Shown piece by piece: positions 1 to 7,775 of a DNA stretch of 7,775 nucleotides; position 1 is the first letter of the stretch; each line of letters opens with the position of its first letter. Source of the stretch: Gammaproteobacteria bacterium (GTDB taxonomy: Bacteria; Pseudomonadota; Gammaproteobacteria; Xanthomonadales; Xanthomonadaceae). The notes under the pieces are model-generated. The model was not told the DNA's origin, made no database searches, and saw nothing but the letters and a program-made list of their open reading frames with translations. Location: NCBI GenBank assembly GCA_012510865.1, contig JAAZHF010000436.1:1-7775 (forward strand). The letters run 5' to 3'. The translations under genes were made by a program, and so were the position numbers.

Positions 1-108
1 GTGTGCGGCGTGGTCCGTCTCCTGCGCCCACGCCGGGGCGCAACCAGTTGCAAGAACGAGTACGGACGTCAGGCCGATGGCTAGGGAGTGACGATTGGAA
101 CGGCTCAT
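1..108 (-). CDS. copB: CopB outer-membrane copper resistance protein, N-terminal fragment (runs off the window)
   Basis: Only the first 36 codons are present. They encode an export signal: a basic start (MSRSNRH), a hydrophobic core around ATG-proximal residues 9-22, and an AWA/Q cleavage site, followed by an acidic/His-rich beginning (QETDHAAH). The identification as CopB, the outer-membrane beta-barrel partner of CopA, rests mainly on position directly behind copA and on this signal-plus-His start; the diagnostic barrel domain is outside the window. Two in-frame ATGs are possible. The one at 117 overlaps the copA stop as ATGA, but the GGAGG at 123-119 lies only one base from it. The ATG at 108 has the same GGAGG at a 10-base spacing, so I chose it. 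A C preceded by ATG residues (LATGC) loosely resembles a lipobox, but the AWA site fits better. Confidence 0.7.
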   Translation of the reverse strand, partial: MSRSNRHSLAIGLTSVLVLATGCAPAWAQETDHAAH

Positions 109-113
109 GGCGT

Positions 114-1967
114 TCATTCCTCCACCCGCACTTCGCGGAACATGCCGGCTTCCATGTGGTAAAGCAGGTGGCAATGGAACGCCCAGCGACCCAGCGCGTC
201 GGCGCGCACGCGAAAGGCCCGCTTCGTACCAGGCGGCATGTCGATGGTGTGCTTGCGCACCATGAAGTTGCCGGACGCGTCCTCTAGGTCGCTCCACATG
301 CCGTGCAGATGGATCGGGTGCGACATCATCGTGTCGTTGACCAAGACGACTCGCATGCGCTCGCCGTACTTCAGACGCAGGGGTTCGGCGTCAGCGAACT
401 TCACTCCATCGAACGACCATGCGAAGCGCTCCATGTGACCGGTCAGGTGCAGCTCGACCGTGCGGCCGGGCGCGCGCCCGTCGGGGTCGGGGAACGTGCT
501 GCGCAGATCGCCGTAGGTCAGTACGCGTCGGCCGTTGTCGCGTAAGCCAATGCCCGGATCATCGAGTCTCGGCACAGGGGCCATCGTCTGCATGTCGACC
601 AGCGGGTTGCCGGTTTCGGTGGCTGGATGCTCCTGCATCCCGCCGGCACCGTGGTCCATCCCGGCCATGCTCCCTCCGGCGGCCGTGCCTGCTGCCATCG
701 ACGACATGTCGTGACCGCTGTGGTCCATTCCGGCCATGGCACCGCCGGCCATCGCACCGTGCGACATCGAAGACATGTCGTGACCGCCGCCACCCATCCC
801 GCCGTGGCCCATGTCGTCCATGGTGAGGAGTGGCTTGGGGTCGACGTCCGGCACCGGCGCCCGCAAGCCTTCCCTGACGGCGAGTGTTCCGCTGATGTAT
901 CCCGTGCGGCCGCTGTCCTGGGCAAAAATGGTGAACGCATCCTGCCCGGTCGGCTCGACAATGACGTCGAACGTTTCAGCGGTGGCGATGCGGAACTCAT
1001 CGACCGTGACCGGGCGGACGTACTGTCCATCGGCCGCGACCACCGTCATCTTCAGGCCCGGGATGCGCACATCGAAGTACGTCATTGCCGACCCGTTGAT
1101 GAAACGGAGGCGGACCTTCTCGCCCGACCGGAACAGCCCGGTCCAGTTGCCGAGCGAGGTCGTGCCGTTCATGAGGAAGGTATAGGTGTTGCCGTTGACG
1201 TCCGACAGGTCGGTCGGCGTCATCCGCATCTGGCCCCACATCTTGCGGTCCTCGACCGTAGCGGCCAGGCCGTGCTGCTTCACGTCGTCGAAGAAGTCGC
1301 CGACCGTCTGCTTGGAGAAGTTGTCGAAGTCAGACCGCTTCTTGAGCCTGGCGAACAGGCGCTTCGGATCGAGGTCGGTCCAGTCGCTGAGCATGACCAC
1401 ATAATCGCGGTCATAGGCGAAGGGCTCGGGTTCCAGCGGCTCGATCACCAGTGGCCCGTAGAGACCGGCCTGCTCCTGGAAGCCGGAATGGCTGTGGTAC
1501 CAGTAGGTGCCGCCCTGCACGACGTTGAAGCGGTACTGGTAGGTCTCGCCACGGTTGATGCCGTTGAAGCTCAGCCCGGGCACGCCGTCCATGTCGGCCG
1601 GCAGCAGGATGCCGTGCCAGTGGATCGACGCCTGCTCGCCATGGATCGAGCCGCGGGGCAGGGCATTGCGGACCCGCAGGTTGACGGTGGTGCCTTCCCG
1701 CCAGCGCAGCAAGGGTGCGGGAATCGATCCGTTGACTGTGATCGCGGGGCGCGTGGCGCCGGTGAAGTTCATCGGCGTCTCGCCGATGGTCAGGTCGAAT
1801 TCGGTGCCCGAGAGCACGTTGGGCAGGCCCTCGGCCTTGACGGCCCAGCTGGAACGGGGCCACAGGCCCAAGGTTGCGACGGCCCCGCCAACAGCAAGGC
1901 CCTGGACGAAGCGGCGGCGCGACGGGGCAGACAGCCCCTCGGCACGGCCGAAAGAATCGGATGACAT
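114..1967 (-). CDS. copA: CopA/PcoA-family periplasmic multicopper oxidase, copper resistance
   Basis: 617 aa, the usual size for the family. The N terminus carries a twin-arginine signal (SRRRFV at residues 16-21, hydrophobic stretch, SWA at 40-42), so the protein is probably exported folded through Tat. Copper ligand motifs are all present: HWHG (116-119), WYHSHS (156-161), HPIHLHG (550-556) and HCHLLYHMEAGM (598-609), giving the type 1 site (H550, C599, H604, M609) and the type 2/3 trinuclear cluster. Between cupredoxin domains 2 and 3, residues 383-447 are rich in Met (13) and His (7), the copper-binding insert typical of CopA/PcoA, thought to bind several Cu ions and to feed Cu(I) oxidation. 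The start is supported by GGAG five bases upstream. The gene lies between copL and copB, the copLAB order of Xanthomonas-type bacteria. Expression is likely copper-induced from upstream of copL; no regulator gene is in view. Confidence 0.96.
   Translation of the reverse strand: MSSDSFGRAEGLSAPSRRRFVQGLAVGGAVATLGLWPRSSWAVKAEGLPNVLSGTEFDLTIGETPMNFTGATRPAITVNGSIPAPLLRWREGTTVNLRVRNALPRGSIHGEQASIHWHGILLPADMDGVPGLSFNGINRGETYQYRFNVVQGGTYWYHSHSGFQEQAGLYGPLVIEPLEPEPFAYDRDYVVMLSDWTDLDPKRLFARLKKRSDFDNFSKQTVGDFFDDVKQHGLAATVEDRKMWGQMRMTPTDLSDVNGNTYTFLMNGTTSLGNWTGLFRSGEKVRLRFINGSAMTYFDVRIPGLKMTVVAADGQYVRPVTVDEFRIATAETFDVIVEPTGQDAFTIFAQDSGRTGYISGTLAVREGLRAPVPDVDPKPLLTMDDMGHGGMGGGGHDMSSMSHGAMAGGAMAGMDHSGHDMSSMAAGTAAGGSMAGMDHGAGGMQEHPATETGNPLVDMQTMAPVPRLDDPGIGLRDNGRRVLTYGDLRSTFPDPDGRAPGRTVELHLTGHMERFAWSFDGVKFADAEPLRLKYGERMRVVLVNDTMMSHPIHLHGMWSDLEDASGNFMVRKHTIDMPPGTKRAFRVRADALGRWAFHCHLLYHMEAGMFREVRVEE
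119..123 (-). promoter_or_regulatory. Shine-Dalgarno GGAGG for copB, inside the copA 3' end
   Basis: GGAGG on the minus strand lies within the last codons of copA. It is one base from the ATG at 117 and ten bases from the ATG at 108, so it favours the second ATG as the copB start. Its placement inside copA implies translational coupling of the two genes. Confidence 0.55.
645..782 (-). repeat. Two-copy 69-bp tandem duplication inside the copA Met/His-rich insert
   Basis: Two adjacent 69-base units (714-782 and 645-713) encode 23-residue copies, CopA residues 396-418 and 419-441. Both begin HDMSSM and contain a central GG followed by MAGMDH; 16 of 23 residues are identical. At the DNA level the 16-base stretch GACATGTCGTGACCGC recurs exactly 69 bases apart (703 and 772 on the plus strand), as does TGGTCCAT (652 and 721). 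The period is a multiple of three, so copy-number change keeps the frame and alters only the number of metal-binding Met/His residues. Confidence 0.85.
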
Positions 1968-2010
1968 GGGAACTCCGGGAAAGGTCGAAGGCTCGCGGGA
2001 CGAGCGTTAC

Positions 2011-2036
2011 CCTGTCAGTGCGGAGCAGCGGACAGG
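2011..2036 (-). other. Stem-loop in the copL-copA spacer (distal)
   Basis: CCTGTC (2011-2016) and GACAGG (2031-2036) are perfectly complementary with a 14-base loop. In the copL-copA transcript it would form about 25 bases upstream of the copA Shine-Dalgarno. The loop is large and no U-run follows, so it is not a classical terminator. It could be part of a leader structure or chance. Confidence 0.3.
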
Positions 2037-2044
2037 ATCCATCA

Positions 2045-2060
2045 GCGCCTCGGAAGGCGC
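2045..2060 (-). other. GC-rich stem-loop just after copL
   Basis: GCGCCT (2045-2050) pairs with AGGCGC (2055-2060) across a 4-base loop, giving a compact 6-bp all but one GC stem. It begins about 10 bases after the copL stop in the mRNA. No T-run follows, so intrinsic termination is unlikely; partial attenuation or protection of the copL 3' end from exonucleases is possible. Confidence 0.4.
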
Positions 2061-2070
2061 GCAGGGACAC

Positions 2071-2496
2071 TTAGCCGATCGGAGGTCGGAAGAGATTGGT
2101 CAGGGCCGCGGACGCGTGCACCGACAGGAACGGTTCGTCGGTGTGCCGGTACCGGATGGTGAAATCGGCGAGTGCCGACCCGGCAAGTGCCGCGGAGCAA
2201 TGGTGCATGCACGCATCGCAATCGCCTGACTGACAGCAGTCGTCCAACGGCGATGCTGCACCGGCATGGTCAGCGGCCTTGGGGTAATGGTGATCATCGG
2301 CCCCCGGAGCAGCCGCTGAGGCCCCGTGGCAGGCAGCCATGGCCTCGGCTGCTGTCGACGCCGTGGTCGCGTAGGTCGCGTCGCCCAGGGAGTCGCGCAC
2401 GTGCTCCATGTGCATGGACGCGCCAGCGATGCCCGGACCGTTCGCCAGCAAGGCAACGATCAGGAACAACCGCATCATGAGCGCGCGGAAAGGCAT
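2071..2496 (-). CDS. copL: CopL-family exported metal-binding regulatory protein
   Basis: 141 aa from the ATG at 2496. An N-terminal hydrophobic segment (residues about 8-26, ending IAGAS) is a Sec signal or membrane anchor. The mature part is full of potential soft-metal ligands: M28/H29/M30/H32, C56-H57, H69-H70, H77, then a cluster C87, C88, C93, C96, H98, H99, C100, and H118 and H127. The C terminus ends FRPPIG. This composition and the place directly upstream of copA match CopL of Xanthomonas-type copper operons, a small protein reported to be needed for copper-induced copAB expression; its mechanism is not settled. The frame stays open upstream to an ATG at 2550, but that adds 18 basic residues with Cys that spoil the signal peptide and spans the likely promoter. 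ATG 2478 is another option. No Shine-Dalgarno precedes any candidate, so the start is uncertain. Spacing to copA is 103 bases. Confidence 0.82.
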   Translation of the reverse strand: MPFRALMMRLFLIVALLANGPGIAGASMHMEHVRDSLGDATYATTASTAAEAMAACHGASAAAPGADDHHYPKAADHAGAASPLDDCCQSGDCDACMHHCSAALAGSALADFTIRYRHTDEPFLSVHASAALTNLFRPPIG

Positions 2497-2503
2497 GCGC
2501 TTG

Positions 2504-2534
2504 AGTATACGTCCCGAAGTAAACGCCGGATGAA
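2504..2534 (-). promoter_or_regulatory. Candidate copL(AB) promoter
   Basis: On the minus strand a good -10 hexamer TATACT (2509-2504) lies 19 bases downstream of a weak -35-like TTCATC (2534-2529). A 19-base spacer is what MerR/CueR-type activated promoters use, but I see no matching dyad such as ACCTTCC-N-GGAAGGT inside it; only an imperfect pair GTTTAC/GTATAC (2524-2519 and 2510-2505) is visible. If this -10 is used, transcription would start about at the ATG at 2496, which fits the lack of a Shine-Dalgarno. The -10 is suggestive; the -35 assignment is speculative. Confidence 0.35.
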
Positions 2535-2777
2535 TACAGCGACAACGCATCGGGGTCGGTGTTCGGGTGTCCGCCCTATCACTCCCACGCGCGTGCAGAT
2601 AGTGGTCGCTGTCGCCGTTTTCGAACCGCAGAAGAGGCAGTCATCAAGGCATCGGAAGGGGTCACCAACGTCGAAAAGCGCGCGCTTGGCGTGCATGCCC
2701 GTCGGCTTATCTCAGGGAAGCCTCGGAACGCGTTGGGCGATTGTGTAACAAGCGGTCGTTCGGGTACCTTCCGCGCA
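2535..2777. other. Divergent intergenic region between the cop and czc operons
   Basis: No convincing gene. Open frames that cross it lack coding character and ribosome sites. It must hold the promoter of the rightward operon. Candidate elements are weak: TTGTGTAACAA at 2741-2751, which contains TTGT/ACAA arms, then a TACCTT 18 bases after TTGTGT (2765-2770), close to the ATG at 2778. A 5-bp stem GGCTT/AAGCC (2704-2722, 9-base loop) is also present. I recognise no metal-regulator operator with confidence. Confidence 0.5.
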
Positions 2778-3170
2778 ATGTCCCGGTTTCGCTTCCGTTT
2801 GCCGTCTATCGCCGCGCAGGCTGTGCTCCTGGGGCTGCTAGTGTTTGGCCTCCTGTTGCAGCCCGTGATCGCAGCTGTGGGCGAGATCCACGCCCTTGCG
2901 CATGACCCATCCGGGACCCATCAGCATGAACTGCGCACCGGCATCTCCGATGGGGAGCAAGCCGTGCCTGGCGAGCAGGGTCAAGGGGAGTCCGAAACGC
3001 TGCACATGTTCGTCCACTTCGCGCATTGCTGCGGCTTCACTGCAGCGTTGCTGCCCGGGGTAGCGCAACTGCCGCCGCTATCCCCCGCGGGTCAGTTGAT
3101 GACCACGAAGCCCGTCCTTTTGCCGTCGGCGCACCTGTCGAGCCCGTTCAAGCCTCCGATCTACGCGTGA
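2778..3170 (+). CDS. Small exported His/Cys-containing protein heading the czc operon, unknown function
   Basis: 130 aa from ATG 2778. After a basic start (MSRFRFRLPS) comes a hydrophobic segment at residues 11-33 (signal peptide or anchor). The rest contains clusters of possible metal ligands: H38, H42, H48, H50, and a compact HMFVHFAHCCG at residues 76-86 (H76, M77, H80, H83, C84, C85). The C terminus is PFKPPIYA. The design (signal, His region, CC motif, short C-terminal [R/K]PPI) resembles CopL encoded on the other side of the intergenic region, so I infer a CopL/DUF2946-like periplasmic metal-binding or sensing protein, but sequence similarity outside these motifs is weak. The frame is open back to 2559, but the hydrophobic segment should be near the N terminus, so ATG 2778 is the sensible start; it has no clear Shine-Dalgarno. 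It is followed 54 bases later by czcC and is probably the first gene of that operon. Confidence 0.72.
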   Translation: MSRFRFRLPSIAAQAVLLGLLVFGLLLQPVIAAVGEIHALAHDPSGTHQHELRTGISDGEQAVPGEQGQGESETLHMFVHFAHCCGFTAALLPGVAQLPPLSPAGQLMTTKPVLLPSAHLSSPFKPPIYA

Positions 3171-3177
3171 CCCCTCT

Positions 3178-3194
3178 GTCGGCGAGTCGCCGAC
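3178..3194 (+). other. Stem-loop between the small leader gene and czcC
   Basis: GTCGGC (3178-3183) pairs with GCCGAC (3189-3194) over a 5-base loop; the whole 17-mer is a perfect palindrome about its central base. It starts seven bases after the stop of the upstream gene. The following bases (CGTTGTCGTCCCCC) have no T-run, so it is not a convincing intrinsic terminator. It may attenuate read-through, act as an mRNA-stability element, or be an operator-like dyad. Confidence 0.4.
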
Positions 3195-3224
3195 CGTTGT
3201 CGTCCCCCTAGCTCGGAGCAATCC

Positions 3225-4501
3225 ATGATTTTTCGATTCGCGGCCAAGGCCGCGTTCGTCGTCGTCTGTGCCGTGGCCTTTCCCACGCACGCGAGCGACA
3301 CCCTGACCCTGCGCGACGCTTTCCAGCGCGTAGCTGATACCCATCCCGATCTTCGGCTGTTCAGTCCCCGCCGCGACGCGCTGGAAGCGGAGCTGGAACG
3401 TGCGTCCCTGCGTCCAGCGCTGTTCGGCGGCGTCGAAGTCGAGAACGTGCTTGGAAGCGGCGCCGCAAGCGGCGTGTCAGGCGCAGAGGTCACCCTGACA
3501 TTGGCTTCCGTGCTGGAGCGTGGGGGCAAGCTGGACGCCCGCCGCGTACTTGCCCAGAGCCGGATCGACACCCTGGCGGTGGAGCGCGAGGGTCGGCGCC
3601 TGGACCTCCTGGCGGAAGTCGCCCGACGCTATCTGGCGGTCGTGGCGGCGCAGCACCAAGGCGCCATCGCCCGCATGGACATTGAACAGCGGGACCGCAC
3701 CGTCACTGCGGCCCGACGTCGTCACGAGGCCGGAGCCTCGCCGGAGGCCGTCGTGCTGACCGCCGAAGCGGCCGCGGCACGTGCGCGGCTAGAACTGGCT
3801 CGGGCGGCGCAAGCCGAAATGGCCGCGCGCCAGCATCTGGCCGCATTGTGGGGTGAACGCAGCCCGACGTTCCAGGTCGCAGGAGGAGACCCCCTGGCGC
3901 TGCCCGAAATTGCGGACTTTGCAGAGCTCGCTGCCTGGCTGCAGCGCACACCAGAACTCGCCCAGTTCGTCGACGAGCGGCGTGTGCGCGAGGCCCGGCT
4001 CCAGCTTGCTCGCAGCGAGGCGACCCCAGATCTGAATTGGCAGGTCGGTGTGCGTCGCATGTCCGACGACAACGATTTCGGTCTGATCGGGAGCGTTTCC
4101 ATCCCGTTCGGCACACGGGGCCGCGCCCAGCCCGGGATTCGTGCTGCACAGGCTGAGCTCGCTGGACTGGAGATCGAGCGCGAGGCAGCAGGGTTGTCCC
4201 TCTATTCGACCTTGGCCGAGGCACACGGGCGCTTCGAGGTGGCGCGCCTGGAAACACAACGGCTGGAAGAGGACGTCCTTCCACGTCTTGCCCGGGCGGA
4301 AGCGGCAGCCGCGACGGCATATCGAGCCGGAGCCGCCAGCCATCTGGAATGGGCGAGCTTGCAGGCCGAACACACGGCGGCTCGCATCCAACAGCTGAGG
4401 GCCGCGCTCGAGGCCCAGCGTGCCTTGATCGAAATCCAACGACTGACCGGCCAGGCCTTCGTCGCCGACACAGCCGCTGAAGGCAAAGCAGGAGTAACAC
4501 C

Positions 4502-4505
<4 letters not shown>
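3225..4505 (+). CDS. czcC: CzcC-like outer-membrane factor of an HME-RND metal efflux pump
   Basis: 426 aa, close to the usual length of CzcC. An N-terminal signal peptide ends near THA/SD (residue 23). The body is a TolC/OEP-type protein with two repeated alpha-helical halves: the first about residues 28-215, the second about 225-415, both rich in Ala, Arg and Glu heptads typical of the periplasmic helical tunnel. Family-like stretches include VEVENVLGSG (residues 70-79) after the first helix, LTLASVLERGGK (beta strand into helix) in the first half and GSVSIPFGTRGRAQP in the second. It would form the trimeric channel that carries metal ions across the outer membrane for CzcBA. GGAG lies six bases before the ATG (3215-3218). 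The stop overlaps the czcB start as ATGA, implying coupled translation. Substrate cannot be read from this subunit. Confidence 0.92.

Positions 4506-7775
<3,270 letters not shown>

Noticed and set aside
627..1964. Plus-strand open frame of 445 codons opposite copA
   Set aside because: It lies wholly antisense to copA, whose copper motifs are intact; its Arg/His/Val-rich translation has no recognisable domain. It is a by-product of GC-rich codon usage.
2475..2696. Minus-strand 73-codon frame upstream of copL containing CLFCGSK
   Set aside because: It overlaps the copL start in another frame, has no Shine-Dalgarno and no coding character beyond a chance CxxC.
2764..2775. CueR/MerR-type half-site ACCTTCC before ATG 2778
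   Set aside because: The matching GGAAGGT half-site is absent, so a single 7-base match is not evidence.
2559..2777. Upstream extension of the 130-aa leader protein to ATG 2559
   Set aside because: It would bury the signal-like hydrophobic segment more than 80 residues in; the extension has no recognisable content and covers the promoter region.
3225..3300. CzcC as a lipoprotein (Cys at residue 15)
   Set aside because: The residues before the Cys (VVVC) do not form a lipobox and the hydrophobic core continues past it to a THA/S signal-peptidase site.

Overview
The window is a heavy-metal resistance module from a GC-rich proteobacterium. The most likely source is the Xanthomonadaceae group (Xanthomonas, Stenotrophomonas, Lysobacter, Luteimonas and relatives). 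That rests on the gene order copL-copA-copB, in which a small Cys/His-rich CopL precedes the copper oxidase, an arrangement I know mainly from that family. No RNA gene, insertion sequence, CRISPR array or two-component regulator is visible.

Left half, minus strand (read from 2496 down to 1): copL (small exported Cys/His-rich protein), a 103-base spacer with two short stem-loops, copA (Tat-exported periplasmic multicopper oxidase with a Met/His-rich insert made partly of a 69-bp tandem duplication), then the start of copB, which runs off the window edge. copA and copB are packed so tightly that they are surely co-transcribed.

Middle (about 2497-2777): a divergent intergenic region of roughly 280 bases that must hold the promoters of both operons. 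A fair -10 element sits only a few bases upstream of the likely copL start.

Right half, plus strand (2778 to the end): a small exported His/Cys-containing protein of unknown function, a 54-base spacer with a stem-loop, then czcC (outer-membrane channel), czcB (lipoprotein periplasmic adaptor) and czcA (inner-membrane HME-RND metal/proton antiporter, cut by the window end). czcC/czcB overlap by 4 bases and czcB/czcA by 11 bases, so the three subunits of the tripartite pump are translationally coupled.

Together the two operons cover periplasmic copper detoxification (CopA oxidation/sequestration, CopB at the outer membrane) and export of divalent cations, probably Zn/Co/Cd, across the envelope (CzcCBA). 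Each operon is headed by a small exported Cys/His protein ending in a similar [R/K]PPI motif, followed by a stem-loop spacer. This parallel layout is the most interesting biological observation.

The last 52 bases form an almost perfect palindrome at the exact point where the CzcA reading frame stops resembling its family. I read this as a fold-back (template-switch or assembly) artefact at a contig end, not as biology.
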